Shown: one piece after another, positions 10,121 through 47,508 of the stretch
How the letters are laid out: every line of letters begins with the position of its first letter
Numbering within the stretch: position 1 is the stretch's first letter
Origin: Ochotona curzoniae
Lineage: Eukaryota; Chordata; Mammalia; Lagomorpha; Ochotonidae
NCBI RefSeq assembly: GCF_017591425.1
Contig: NW_024467106.1
Coordinates: 28,448,501-28,512,500, forward strand
Direction of reading: 5' to 3'
DNA length: 64,000 bases
Made by a program: the position numbers and the translations under genes
Notes under the pieces: model-generated
The model's database searches: none
Told to the model about the DNA's origin: nothing
What the model saw: only the letters and a program-made list of their open reading frames with translations

Positions 10121-13100
10121 ATGGACAGGGCCAGCCAGAATCCCTTACCATGTGAACTTACTGTTAGGCCTGAGTGGCAGTTGCCAGTATTTTAGCATCC
10201 TGCAGCTTGATGGCACAAGTGAGCTTTTCTCACATTCCTGCGCCTTTGGGACCAACACAGTAAGTGTCCTTTCTGATCTCTGACTGAGAAGGGAGTGAGG
10301 CCCAAAGACACCAAACCTGCTCATCACAAGCCAGGAGCTGCACAGGGAGTGAATCCCAGCACACAGGCCTCTGCTGGTTGTGCTTGCTCTGCAGATCCTT
10401 CCCTCCACATCTATAAGGGTGTGTATGTGTGTGAGAAGTCTGTCTCCCAGTATCCAGTGATGTCCATTCTCTAAGGCTGGTCTCATATGGTACCAGAACA
10501 CTGACTAGTTTAACAGACTCATCAGCCTGCGTGCTGCTGTTTCGGGAAGACATTACACTTTGCCTGGGGTCAGTGCCAGAGGTGCAGCCCTCTCAGGCCT
10601 TGCCTGGAGAACTTGGCCTTCCACTCCGGTCTGCCTCAGCCTCAAGCACAGCTCTGGTATCTTCCAGACACTCACACCCTTTTTCTAGCCCAAGGGTGTC
10701 GGAGAGCATCTGTGTTGCTGGTTGCTGATTATAGCTCACAGTGCATATTCAGTCCCTGTAACAGGCATGACCTGCGAGCTCACGCAGCTTTGGGCCCCAG
10801 GGTTTCAGTAGAGAAACTCAAGGTTTACAAAGAAACTTGGCAGAGGCCCAGCACCAGCCAGTGACCAGGTCAGGGCTGGAGTTCAGGTCTCTGCACCTGT
10901 CCTCCCTTCTAAGACAGTAGGGAGACTGTGCTGTCCTGAATATAGACATCAGAACTCCTCTTAGCAAGGGGTCAAATCCCCTTCCTCAGAGGAATGTGGA
11001 AAGTGATTCTCTGCCAGACAGCTGTGGGACCAGGAATGAAACAGTCACTGCGAGAGGGATTATCAGGCTAGTCTGGCTGGCTCGGGGAACAACTTCCCCA
11101 GGCAGAGCGGATCTTGGAGGTTTCTCTGCAGAGCAACTGTTTGGTTGGCCTAAGTTCTGCTAGTAACTCGAGTCCTTTTCAAACTGTCAACACCGTTCTC
11201 TGATCGGCCTCATTAAAACTGATGTCAGCACAATGTGACAGAGGTAAGGAAAATGGAAGGTCACTGCAGAGCACGCTTTGAGGTTCTGTGGCCTCTGGTA
11301 ACAGGGTGGTGTAGCCCTACCTGGCATGCGAGAATCCTCAACAGTGCAGCTCTCTCCGGGGCCTTGGACGTCCTCAGGAGTCCCAGTAGTGGTGCTGCAG
11401 GAGGGGATAGGGTGCTAGTATCTTGCACAGAGGGACCTGCCTGCTCTGATGGTCAGTGTCAGGCACTGCTCAAGGCCTCGATTTTCCTGTTGCAGGTGTA
11501 TAAACATAGGCTTGAGCACACAGAAATCATGGCTAAGTGGCCTCTGGGTGATGCTTTCATGACCTCACCAGAACACCACGGGCCAGTCGTGGGCTTCTTC
11601 CCATGTAACAAGCAGTGGTACACCCATGTAATCACCTCCGCAGGCTCCATAGCGTCTAGTCAGAACCACTCATCTGGTTCGCTGCATTCCCGGCCAGCAC
11701 AAACCTAACTCAAATACCTGTTGCAGAAACTGCAAACAAGTTCATCCTCGCAGTTGGGAGACAGCTCCTACCATTCGACCTGCTCTGTAACCTCATCTCC
11801 GGGAGCCTGGCTTCTCTCACCAGCCAAGGATGGCTGAGCCTCAAGCCTCTCCAAGGGCAGAACCATATCAAGGACTTCTTTCTGGAAAACCTATTTTTCA
11901 AAAGAAAAATGAGACATGAAATCCTGGCTCAGTTTTCTTAACAACCTCACTGGCTACATGAAGGTCGAGCCAATGTTATGCTCACCTTCCATTCCTTCCT
12001 GCTTTTCTCTAGTCAAATGTGCCTATTTGCAACTACTCAGCACTTCCTGCCTCTGACCTCAGCTTATCTCCATTCCTCCCAATTCTCCTACTGGCCGACT
12101 TTCCTTTCTAGCAAACTCTACCAGCCTAGGTTGGATGGCACCTCCACTTGAAGGTGGAGGCAGACCTGGTATCCCTGGACTGTTGCCTATCACCCATGCA
12201 GATGTCTCCTCTTCCTCATCAGTCACTGTGAACCAAGGGTGGCTTGTGTATATTACCAAGCCCTCGTTGCCTTGCCCAGAAAATGACACATCCCAGGTGT
12301 CTGGTATACATGGACAGTCCTATTATCAAAAGCTTGGGAAATGTAAACAAACAAAATAGTGGGAGACACTTCTGCTGGGCATTAACCCAGTTTGACTGGC
12401 ATCCCTGTAAGACAAAATGTGAGCCAGGCAGACAGAATTTTCCAGAGGACATGGTGGGAAAGCAGTCATTCGCAAGTGGAGGAAGAGACCTCCAAGTGAG
12501 CCAACCTGTCACTCCCTTGATCCAGGGCTTTAGAGAGAATAAATTCCTGCTTAAGCCAAAACAACAAGCAAACAAAAACCTGGAGATCAAAACCTTCCAA
12601 GATTATGTTTGCTAAGTAATAACATATGCAAACCCTTCAGTAGACCCAGCCTACGGAACAAACAATTTATAAAACACTACAAGTTTGCTAAATGGTGTCT
12701 CAGGCCTGGCAGTGAGAAAACAAATACGGAGTAAATAGAAATTTAAGTCCATTTTTTGAGTTTCTTCTTGGGAAAAAAAAATCCACTCAAAAGCCTACAA
12801 GAAACACAATGTGTGGGGCTCTGTATATAAATTTAAATTAGACCCCAATTTTTTATATTACTTTTATGTACTTTATAAATCCAGTAGCTAATGTTTAAAA
12901 AAATGTCCCCTGTCTCCCATCACAAAACCCGCATACTGACAAGGCTGTTGAACCGCTGGATATAGACGGCACAATGTCCTTCCCCTCCCCCAGCAATTCC
13001 CTTTCCAGATCTCTTGAGAACACAGCAGCCCTCCACCCTCTGCAAGGCTGAGCTGCCTGGGCACTGCCTACTCACTCCTTGTGGAGTCTTTTCACACGTC

Positions 13101-13289
13101 ACTCCTCCTTAGCATGCCTGTCTCGGTAACAAACAAGGCTCTGTTCACCTGTCAGTCACACCCAAACCACTACAGCCTTGATGTAAAACCCATCTTTCCT
13201 TTCAGACCTTCTTGTCAATGAGGGTCACAGGCCATCAGTACTGCCAGAACTTCCAAAGCCATGTGGCCATACCCGCTCAATTTAACAGA

Positions 13290-13396
13290 CTGGTAGGGGA
13301 CCAAGAGGTCAATGCAAAGCTACGTATGGCATCAGTGGCAGAGCCAGGATTAGAATCCAGATCCCAAGGCCCTGGGCTAAGGACTCCTCTTATGAC
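13290..13396 (-). mobile_element. MIR-like relic
   Basis: GGCAGAGCCAGGATTAGAAT is the antisense MIR B-box side, followed by CCAGATCCCAAGGCCC. Confidence 0.6.
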
Positions 13397-13555
13397 CTGA
13401 AATTAATACTATCTTCCTGCTAGGCAGGGGCCGCCTCAAAACATTCCATTTTGACCATTATTTTTAAAAAGTCGACTTCATTTACTTTGGTTGATAGGTC
13501 TTAATATGAGCTTACGATTAAGGTCTAGCTTAAAAATGTAAGCATACAACTTGGA

Positions 13556-14065
13556 TTTACCAAAGAGTAATGCGTTTATTTCACTTAAAGACTTAAAAAT
13601 ACGTTTTCGGCAGTTGTAATATATAAAATGTCCTAATGTTAAAAAAAATAATTAAAAAGAAAAGCATGAAAAAACAGACCCAAAATGTTAAGATTTTATT
13701 TACAAAGCTTTTTGTTGTACAGAAAGTAAAAATGCTGTTACAGTCTCGGTGTAACTGGTAGCCATAGACGGCTGACTCACCAATCATAGCTACCCACGCT
13801 ACAGCAAGTCTTACACAAAAACCTAACAACGCTCAGAATTCTGTTGGGACGAGTCCCCAGGCTTGGTGCTGGGTGACCAAGAGGGACTCCCTGGAGGAAG
13901 GTGGAATGCCATACGAACTATTCTTTGGCTCGGTGGGTGGGTGTCCTGGGGTTTGTATCACAGCTACCTTTTTTTTTTTTCCTCTTTTTAAAAAAACAGC
14001 TACCAAATCCATGAGCAGTCCAACCAATACTGAACAGTTCTGTTTTTTGCAGGCTTCTTGGGGTC
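13556..14065 (-). other. ANP32B: ANP32B 3' UTR with two possible polyadenylation signals
   Basis: Downstream of TAA the transcript continues without another exon. AATAAA on the minus strand occurs at 13700-13695 and again at 13580-13575, about 370 and 490 nt after the stop. I cannot decide which one is used from sequence alone, and the left edge given assumes the distal one. An A-rich stretch at 13988-13969 lies inside the UTR. Confidence 0.75.
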
Positions 14066-39721
<25,656 letters not shown>

Positions 39722-40097
39722 GTTCCCCTCTTCCCCCCCTCTTCAAACTTAACTTTCCGCGGCGGGGGCGGAGGGGGGAGAGGCGTCCCGGCCTTGCGCA
39801 GCGAAGGCCGTCGGAAGGGATCTTGCTGGGCGGCGGAGGCCGGCGGCGCGGTCCCAGGCGGCGAGCGGCGTGCGGGCAAAGGCGAGCGGAGCCCCCGGAG
39901 CCAAGTTACTCACGGGAGCGGAGAGAAACCATGGAGGGAAAAGGGGGCTGGAGCGCGGCGCTGGTCTCACTACCGCCGCCCCCGGCCGCGGCCTCGCACT
40001 GCGCTTAAACCGGCGACGCGGCGCGGCGGCTGCTCGGCTCCACTCGGCCCCGCGCGGCGCCGCTCGGCTCGGCGGCCGCGGCTGCTCCGAGCACGGG

Positions 40098-40132
40098 GAG
40101 GGGCGGGGGCGGGCGCGGGGCTCGGGGGCGGT
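40098..40132. promoter_or_regulatory. Clustered GC boxes (Sp/KLF-type sites) upstream of ANP32B
   Basis: Two overlapping GGGGCGGGG-type motifs are followed within 20 bases by GGGGGCGG. They lie about 380-410 bases upstream of the ATG, which is typical for Sp1-class sites driving TATA-less promoters. Binding is inferred, not shown. Confidence 0.6.
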
Positions 40133-40165
40133 GCAGCCCCGGGGAGGGGAGCCACTTCCTCCCAG

Positions 40166-40197
<32 letters not shown>

Positions 40198-40206
40198 CTG
40201 CTGCTG
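40166..40206. repeat. (CCTG)8 followed by (CTG) repeats
   Basis: Eight perfect CCTG units span 40166-40197 and run into CTG triplets to 40206. On the ANP32B strand this reads (CAG)n then (CAGG)8, about 450 bases upstream of the ATG in the promoter region. Confidence 0.95.
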
Positions 40207-40600
40207 GCCTCCCGCCCTCCGCCTGCACGTGGGGTGGCTGATGTAAGACCTTGTGCGGGGGGCTTCACCGCCTGCCGCCGAGGCCGAAACCCCCCTGCCC
40301 TACCTTGCTGTGCTTGGGGAAGGGCGGGGGCAGAGCTGGCGGTGCTTGAGACGTCCCCGGGGCCAGGTCGGTCGGCCGAGGGTCGCTCCACACCCCGCGG
40401 AGGCTGGAGATGCAGAAAGAACACAGCATGGTGGCGGTGGTGGTGGGGAGTAGGTCTCGCTTTGCATGTCCCTCTCCAACACACAGACACTCTGACTGCT
40501 TGGCCTCGTGGCGTCCGGCTTGCTGCGGAGGGCACCGGACGAAGTTGGCCTGGAGCCCGGCACCACGCATCTCCCCTCACCCCCGCCCGCCTAGGAGTCT

Positions 40601-41095
40601 CGCCCTGGCTTTCCTGAAATTTTGCTATGAGCTGACTGAAGGGAACAATGAGCATTTCCCTCGCAGCTTTACAACTTAGGGCACCCTGTGAGGGACGCAG
40701 GTTCTTGGTGATCTCCATTTTGATGACGCCTGTCAGGCCGCCTTTGTCGTGGTCTGGCTCCTAGGGTCCCATGGTTAGAGCCCTAGGTCTGGGGTTGATG
40801 GGGGGGGAGGGTACCGTGAGCTAGAAAGACCGCCCACTGGTATGGTTATACTCAGCCCAAAATAGAGAATGGCCTGTCAAGTCGTGTACCTTCTTGTTTC
40901 TAGTGTAGACAAGAGGCCATTTATTAGAGAAAAATATACAGTTCTCATTAACCCAAGCAGTTTGATGGGAGTTAAGCCATTTCCCATGTTACTAGAGTGG
41001 CCCAAACTTAGTTTTGAAGCAATTACAGATTAGTTTTTATGCTAATGAATTGGTATTTGAATAGGAAGTTTTAGAAGGTGTAGGAAAAGGAGAAA
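40601..41095. other. Unique upstream flank
   Basis: No gene or repeat recognised. Confidence 0.5.
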
Positions 41096-41215
41096 AAAGG
41101 TTGGCCCTGTGGCATTGTAGGTTAAACCTCAGAATGCAGCCCCGGAATCCCATATGGGCTCCTGATCTAGTCCCAGTTGCTCCACTTCTGATCCAGATCT
41201 TTCTCTAATATATAT
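41096..41215 (+). mobile_element. SINE 5' half
   Basis: AGGTTGGCCCTGTGGCATTG to CCACTTCTGATCCAGATC, then broken off at an AT-rich tract. Confidence 0.7.
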
Positions 41216-41330
41216 ATAATTTATAATCCAGATCTTTCTCTAATATATAATTTATAATTTATAATATATATATAATTTACATATGACTATATATCATTTA
41301 CATATAGCTATATATATATATTACGCACAC
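41200..41330. repeat. AT-rich tract with an internal duplication
   Basis: ATCCAGATCTTTCTCTAATA occurs at about 41193-41212 and again at 41226-41245, followed by TATATAATTTATAATTTATA runs. Confidence 0.85.
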
Positions 41331-41760
41331 GCAGATTATTGCAAAGTCAGATTTTACAGAGAGAAGGGGAGACAGATTATCCACTGGTTCACTCCCAAAG
41401 TGGCTGCAATAGCCAGAGCCGAGCCGAGCTGAGCTGATCAGAAACCAGCAGCCAGGAGATTCTTCCAGGTCTCCCACATGCATGCAGGGTCTCAAGGCTT
41501 TGGGCCATCCTCGACAGCTTTCCCAGGCGACAAGCAGGGCCAGCTCCTTTCTAATACTGCTGGGAAAGCAGTGAAGGATGGCCCAAGTGCTTACGTATCC
41601 TTTTTGCACCCACGTAGGAGACCCAGAAGCTCCTAGTTTCTGGCTTCAGACTGATCTAGCTCTGGCCATTGCAGCCATTTGGAGAGCAAACCAGCAAAGG
41701 GAAGATTTGCCTGTCTCCTCGCTCTGTAACTTTGCCTTTCAAATGAATCTTTCAAAATTT
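41331..41760. mobile_element. SINE fold-back: antisense part joined to sense part
   Basis: 41331-41555 reads antisense (AAAGTCAGATTTTACAGAGA, CCCAGGCGACAAGCAGG). 41556-41755 reads sense (GGGAAAGCAGTGAAGGATGG, CTTTCAAATGAATC). The two halves share complementary SINE sequence. Confidence 0.7.
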
Positions 41761-41999
41761 ACAGTAATAAAGAATACAAAGTTCTGGAGAGGTAGAATCC
41801 TTCTAGTATGTAGTTTCCTACTTGCATTATAGCACTCTTAGCCAACACAGGCAGGACAAGGGCAAGTGGAGAGAGGTGTACTCCTCTGGGGGCATCTGGG
41901 GTGTCACCAGCAGGAAAGTGCAGGCCACAATGCTAGGCAAGGAGAGTTAAAAAAAAAATTACTGAGCCTCTGCCTTTAAGGGCTTGCTAGTTCTTTGTG

Positions 42000-42115
42000 A
42001 CTTTATCTCATGATATCCCTGTAAGGTGACCCATCATCATTTCACAGATGAAGAACTGAGGGTAGGGGCCCTGGATCTGTGCCACCGCCAATAGGAGGAG
42101 CTAGGATAGAAACCC
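42000..42115 (-). mobile_element. MIR-like relic
   Basis: ATTTCACAGATGAAGAACTG and GAGGAGCTAGGATAGAAACC follow the antisense MIR order. Confidence 0.6.
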
Positions 42116-42918
42116 AGTGGGGCTGGTGCCAAAGGCTGCTCTCTGCTTGGTGTGGCTGGTCTGGAGGCCCAGGGTGGTGGCCTGCTCTGGCACAGCAGAT
42201 TGGAAGCTGAGACAGAGGGCCTGAAGGACCCAACAGCCTGCAGGTCCAGGGCTGATGTGGGCGGGGCCTCCAGTGGTGGCTCTGAGGAGAGTGTGTGGTC
42301 ACATAGTGGGATTGCCTCTGAGTGAGGAGCAGGCAGTTCTACAGCCAGAGGGTGTAAAGGACTCCTTCCCTCAGGTCCTCAGCTCACAGGATAGCTGTGT
42401 GTTTTGTAAGCGTGAACCCCAAAGTGCAGCAAATACAACACGAGCCAAAGGGGGAGACAACAGACACAGCACTGTGCCTTCTCATGCAGCCGGCCCTGGC
42501 ATGCACCTCTGTGAACAAAGAGTGTGTGTTCCAGTGACATGCTGCTTCGTCAGGGGCTTCACTGCCAGAGGCATAAATAACACAGGCAGAATAGGGTGTG
42601 TCTTGCCACCCTGCCACAGGCCTGAAGGGGCTGCTGTCACCCAGGGCCCTGGGTTAGAATACCGCTGTACTCAGCATCCTCCATGTGTACATCTGCATGT
42701 GACAAAGATGCAGAATCTATAATTGTGTCTAATCTGCACTTAGGCCCATGTCAGTGGATTCGTGGAACTGAGCAAGGGCTCAAAGGCAGTGAGAGAAAGT
42801 GAAGCAGCTCAGCTGGTAGTCCCCTATTGATACTAATCTCTGCCCAGTAAATAATAAAAATATGAAGCAGTGCCAGGTTTTGGCACCTCTCAAAGCCCTA
42901 AAGCTGCCTGTTAGAAAT

Positions 42919-42948
42919 GTGTGTGTGTGCGCGCACATACACCCTTTA
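42919..42948. repeat. (GT)n-GCGCGC alternating tract
   Basis: TGTGTGTGTGCGCGCACATA is an alternating purine-pyrimidine run capable in principle of Z-DNA. Confidence 0.8.
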
Positions 42949-42992
42949 AGTTCTAGAACACTCTGAGCTAGTTTGTAACTCCTTGGGTCTGT

Positions 42993-43019
42993 CCCCCCCC
43001 CCCCCCCCCCCCCCCCCCC
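42993..43019. repeat. Homopolymer C27
   Basis: Twenty-seven uninterrupted Cs, read as G27 on the minus strand. Length may be inexact because of sequencing error in homopolymers. Confidence 0.85.
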
Positions 43020-43439
43020 GCCTCAGCAAAGGCACATTATTTGTCAGCTCTTGTGGTGATCTGAGCTTTCCACAGACTCTGGCTGAGGAGAGAAGCTGGG
43101 CTGGGAGGACATGGCATCCCACAAGCTTGAGTTTAACTAGCTTTGAAACCTGGTCAGTAGAATAGGAAGCTGATGCCCAACACAGGATGAGAAAATCGCT
43201 ACTCCTAAATCCTCCTATACTTCCCCACACCCCAAATCTGTGTGCATCATGAGGTGCCATGACTCGGGCATGCCTTGTTGGCCTCCATGACAGCAGTTGG
43301 CCAATTAACAGTAGTTGACAAGGGATCTGCCCTCTCAACTAGAACGTGAACTACAAAGATTTCAGGATGATGGGAATGGAGAGGGAGGAACACAGGGCTA
43401 CCTTAAGAACACAGTTGCTGTTTTGCAAATGTGTATTGT

Positions 43440-43715
43440 GGAGCCAGTGTTGGGGCATTGCAGGCTGCCATCTGCAATGCCAGGCTTCATGTAAGTGCTG
43501 GTTCAAGTCTCAGCTACTCCATTTCCTATCCAGCTCCCTGATAATGTACCTAGGAAAGCAGTGAGAGATGGTTTGAGTGCCTGGGCCCCTGTTACCACCC
43601 AAATAGAATGCCTGGCTTTGGGCTTTGACCTGGCACAATCATGTGACTATTTAGGGAGTGAACCAGCAGGTAACATAGTTCTCTTTGTAACTCTTTCAAT
43701 TAAATAAATCATTTA
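43440..43715 (+). mobile_element. Older C-type SINE
   Basis: GAGCCAGTGTTGGGGCATTG head and TTTCAATTAAATAAATCATT tail. Confidence 0.75.
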
Positions 43716-43845
43716 AAACAGAAACTGTGTTCTGTTGAAAATAAGGTCACATGTACTCTAAATTACCATCTTGACAGTTTAGATGCTTAAGGCAAGGGAG
43801 AAGGAGATACAGATGCAAGAAAATGTGTTAAGAAATGAGATCCTG

Positions 43846-44186
43846 GGCCCAGTGCAATAGCTCAGTGGCTAAATCTTTGCCTTGCAAGCATGCCAGGATC
43901 CCATATGGGCGCCAGTTCATATCCTCACTGCTCCACTTTTTCTCCCAGCTCTCTGCTTGTGGCCTGGGAAAGCAGTAGAGGAAAATCCAAAGCCTTGGGA
44001 CCCTGCACCCGTGTGGGAGACCTGGAAGAAGTTTCTGGCTCCTGCTTGTGGATTGGCTCAGCTCCATCCATTGTGGCCACTTGGGGAGTGAGCTAGCAGA
44101 TGAAAGATCTTTCTCTCTGTCTCCATCTCTGTAGATATGTCCCTCCAATTGGAAAATAAATAAATAAATAAATAAATCTTTAAGAA
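43846..44186 (+). mobile_element. Lagomorph C-type SINE with (AAAT)n tail and target-site duplication
   Basis: GGGCCCAGTGCAATAGCTC to a tail of repeated AAAT. AAGAAATGAGATCCT before it and AAGAAGTGAGATCCT after it form a near-perfect duplication. Confidence 0.9.
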
Positions 44187-44204
44187 AGAAGAAGTGAGAT
44201 CCTA

Positions 44205-44502
44205 AATCTGGTGCCATGGCTTAGAAGGTTAGGCTTCTGCCTTTGGCATCAGCATTCCCTAGGAGCACTGGTTCAAATCCTGGCTGCTCCACTTCTGATC
44301 CTGCTTCTTGCTTATGGCCCAGGAAAGCAGCAGAGAATAAGCCCAAATTCTTCGGCCACTGAATCCACATGGGCGGCCCAGAAAGAAACTCCTGGCTTAG
44401 GATCAGTCCAGCTCTAGCTGTTGTGATCATTTGGGGAGCAAACCAACAGAGGGAAGATTTCTCTCTTCTCTCTGTAACCTCACCTTCAAAAAAAAGACAT
44501 CC
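44205..44502 (+). mobile_element. C-type SINE, older
   Basis: AAATCTGGTGCCATGGCTTAG to TCACCTTCAAAAAAAAG. Confidence 0.78.
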
Positions 44503-45058
44503 TATAAGTCTTCTCTATAAACCAAGGAAGGGTGGGCATGTGTTAGATGCATAGGTAGCTTCAAGGGCTCTACAAGCAGCGCTGCAAGGGAACCAGGTTC
44601 CTTTCCCTTCTCCAAAGCCAACTGTGGGGGCGGAGCCTTTGCTCCCTCTGGGAGCTAGAGAGAGCCATCACTACTAAGGGCCAGGGCCTTTAATCCTGGC
44701 AACAGCATCCTGGGAAAGACTCTAATCCATTTTTCTCCTTTTTTTTTTTTTTTTTAAGTCTTAGGAAACAGGCTCAGTGAGGCCAAGTGGGCTTGCTGGA
44801 TTCGTGGAGTTGGTAAGAAGCTGGATTGCTGTGGCATTAAGGGCTCACTATAATTCATCCTCCGGACTTTGATCCTCTAGTCCCTACAACTGCTTCTGAA
44901 AAAACTTTTCCTCTGCTTTGAGAAGATTTACATGCTCATTTCATGGTGTGTGTGGCGGGGAGGGTGAGTAGAAAAACGCTGAAAATAAAATTTTATATGC
45001 TCCCTAATTACACCAGCATGAAACATATCCCTTGCTGCTCTTCTGCCCAACTCTACCA
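44503..45058. other. Intergenic, nothing recognised
   Basis: Contains a T18-like run near 44740. Otherwise unassigned. Confidence 0.5.
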
Positions 45059-45355
45059 TTTTTTTTTTAAAGATTTGTTTGATTTGTTTGAAAGACAGAG
45101 TGACAGAGAGAGAGGGAGGAGGAGGGAGAGGTGTGAGGGAGAGGTGGGAGGCAGAGAGAAAGATATCTGTCTGCTGGTTCATTTCCCAAATGAATGCAAC
45201 AGCCTGGGCTGACCCAGGACCCTGGGGTTTCGTCTGCATCTCCTATTTCGGTGCAGGAGCCCAAACTCTTTGGGCATCTTGTGCTGCTTTCCCAGGCACC
45301 TTAACAGGGAGCTGCATAGGAAATAGAGTAGATGGGATTTGAACTGTGATATATC
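45059..45355 (-). mobile_element. C-type SINE, older
   Basis: AAAGATTTGTTTGATTTGTT to GGATTTGAACTGTGATATAT, with an expanded GAGAGGGAGGAGG purine tract. Confidence 0.75.
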
Positions 45356-46190
45356 TGCATACTCAATGATTTCCCCTGTTTGGAAAGCACTGCCAGGAGA
45401 TGGGAATCCCATTCCATCATTCATGTGCTGGAAGCTTCTGGACAAAGCTCTTACCCCTGGGTGTAGGCTGCTTCTGAGGACTAGATACGGTCCAGTGCAT
45501 GGTCCTCTCCACTATCCACCAGCCTTGGTCCCTGCAATCCCATGTCCTGTACCTCTGGCCTGTCCTATTTCCATCAGGCTAAGAGGAGGAGGGCTCATCC
45601 CAAATCAACACAAGACAGGCCCATTCTTCTATTTCACATAGTCCTTGGTCTGTTTTGAGGAACTTGGAACATTGCCCCTGAGCTACACTGGAGAATCTCT
45701 CAGTGCCTCCTTCCCTGTGTCGCAGTCTCCTTCATATTAGCCAGTGTCCCTGCCATCTGGGCCCTCCTACACTTTGCAGGGATTTCCTTGCCCACATAGA
45801 ACTAAGGCTGACCAGGTCCAGCTTGTGCTGACTGCATGCTACCATCTGTTCTCGAGCCCACTCTATCTGCACCTGCACTGCCAGGAGCCACTCAATGGGC
45901 ACTGGGTTAGTCTTGCTGTTTGCTAGACCTTGGTACCCCCAGGCTGTTTTTTGTGCTCTCTGATTTGTTAATCTGTTATTGAATAGGGATACAGAGTCCT
46001 AAAACCCCCCTACTGTTCATTTTTCCTGACAATCAAGGTGGTCAGGCTCTTGGTTTCTTTTTATGTTGGCCTATGTATGTACCATGGCAAACTTGGAAGC
46101 TGTTATTCTGGAAAAGGCAGGCAGCAGAAATCTGCATCCTGAGCGAGGCCCTGCTCCTGTTTGGGTGTCTGTCTCTCCAGTCTTCTGTCT

Positions 46191-46223
<33 letters not shown>

Positions 46224-46535
46224 AGACTTCTTCCAGTCTCAGTTGGGAGAGGCGTCATCTCATTAATAACAGCTTTTCAGCAGGCAGACAGGAGAACCCA
46301 CTGCATTAAATATTCATTTCAATTAGAACAGACATGCTTATGTCAAATCAGGAGCACCCAGGAAATGCTGTGTATACTACATTTTTTTTCCTAGTGAGAT
46401 GATGATGCATCCTGCTCTTTTTAGCTAACAGTGTTTGTTTTGAACATATTTCTGTGCCATTGATTCATCACCTATAATATATGTTCATTGAGGATATTCC
46501 CCTGAAAAATGAAAATTTCTTTCTCTGAGAGTTAG
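45356..46535. other. Intergenic, nothing recognised except a microsatellite
   Basis: Unique-looking apart from the CA repeat. No supported gene. Confidence 0.5.
46194..46223. repeat. (CA)n microsatellite
   Basis: About 12 CA units after CACACATA. Confidence 0.95.
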
Positions 46536-46940
46536 AAAAAGCAAATGTGTGGGTTGCAACAAAATATGAAGAATAGAAAAGCAGCCAAAATCCCATTACC
46601 AAAAGGCAACCACTGTTAACATTTTTTGTGACTATTTGCCAAGCTACTTCTTTATGATGCATATGTAAAACATGTAATTTTGTATAAATGGAATTCTACT
46701 GTAAATGATATTTTGTAATGTGCTTTCATTTTTCACTCAGCAATGGGTCACAGAGATTGCAGAGTCAATAAAGACAGACTTACCTCATCATTTTTACAAG
46801 ATGCATCATGTTTTTTTGCACGAATGGCATGTAATTGATTGATCCAATATCCTGATGATCATTGTGGAAGTTGCTTCCAGTTATTCCCCGCGATGTATAC
46901 ATCTCAGTACAGTGAGCTACAAAACATTCATGTGTTTCTA
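46536..46940 (+). mobile_element. Old L1-like 3' fragment
   Basis: CAACCACTGTTAACATTTTT, TGTATAAATGGAATTCTACT, TTTTGTAATGTGCTTTCATT and GTGGAAGTTGCTTCCAG follow the order seen in ancient mammalian L1 3' regions. Family assignment is tentative. Confidence 0.6.
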
Positions 46941-46997
46941 GAAATATGAGGGTATTTCAAAAAAATCATGAAAAGTGAAAGTTGAGATATTTACTTA

Positions 46998-47315
46998 TGA
47001 TTTTTTTTTTATTGGACAGATTTATAAGAGACAAAGAGAAAGAAAGAGAGATCTGCTGGTTTACTGCAAAATGACCACAACAACTGGAGCCGAGTTGATG
47101 CAAAGTCAGGAGCCAGGAGCCAGGAGCCAGGTGCTTCTTTTGGATTCCCTACGCTGATGAGGGTCCCACGGATTTGGGCAATCACCCACTAATTTCCAAG
47201 CCACAAGCAGGGAGCAGGATCAGAGGTGGAGCAGCCAGGACATGAACTGGCACCTATATGGGATGCTGGAAGTTGCAGGTGGAGGATTAGCTAAGCAACC
47301 ATCATGCCAGCCCTT
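46998..47315 (-). mobile_element. C-type SINE with internal septamer triplication
   Basis: TTATTGGACAGATTTATAAG to ACCATCATGCCAGCCC. AGGAGCC is repeated three times in a row at about 47109-47129. Confidence 0.85.
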
Positions 47316-47445
47316 AGATATTTATTTGTTTTTTCATTTTACTTTGTTCATTTATTTTTTTGATAATCTAACTTAGTTACTTTGGGTACAAAGGATCAAG
47401 GGCTACAGGAAAGAGATATTTATTTTGATACAATTTTGGGGAGAA

Positions 47446-47508
47446 GGATTTATTTATTTATTTGAGAGGCAGAGCAATAGAGAAAGAAGAAACAGAAAAG
47501 GAGGGATT
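47446..47508 (-). mobile_element. SINE tail fragment
   Basis: AAGGATTTATTTATTTATTTGAGAGGC. It ends where the next sense copy begins. Confidence 0.65.

Larger units (their letters stand above)
9448..13555. other. Unique intergenic region downstream of ANP32B
   Basis: About 4.1 kb with no C-type SINE, unlike the flanks. It contains two MIR-like relics. Open frames of up to 157 codons (11235-11708, plus strand) show no family features or splice context that I recognise. The absence of young insertions could reflect constraint or chance. Confidence 0.6.
41761..42992. other. Upstream intergenic, no gene recognised
   Basis: A MIR-like relic lies at 42000-42115. A 155-codon plus-strand frame at 42255-42722 has no recognisable family features. 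Confidence 0.5.

Noticed and set aside
11235..11708. 157-codon plus-strand frame in intergenic DNA
   Set aside because: There is no recognisable domain, codon bias or splice context; a frame of this length can occur by chance.
42255..42722. 155-codon plus-strand frame
   Set aside because: No family features, and the composition is like the surrounding non-coding DNA.
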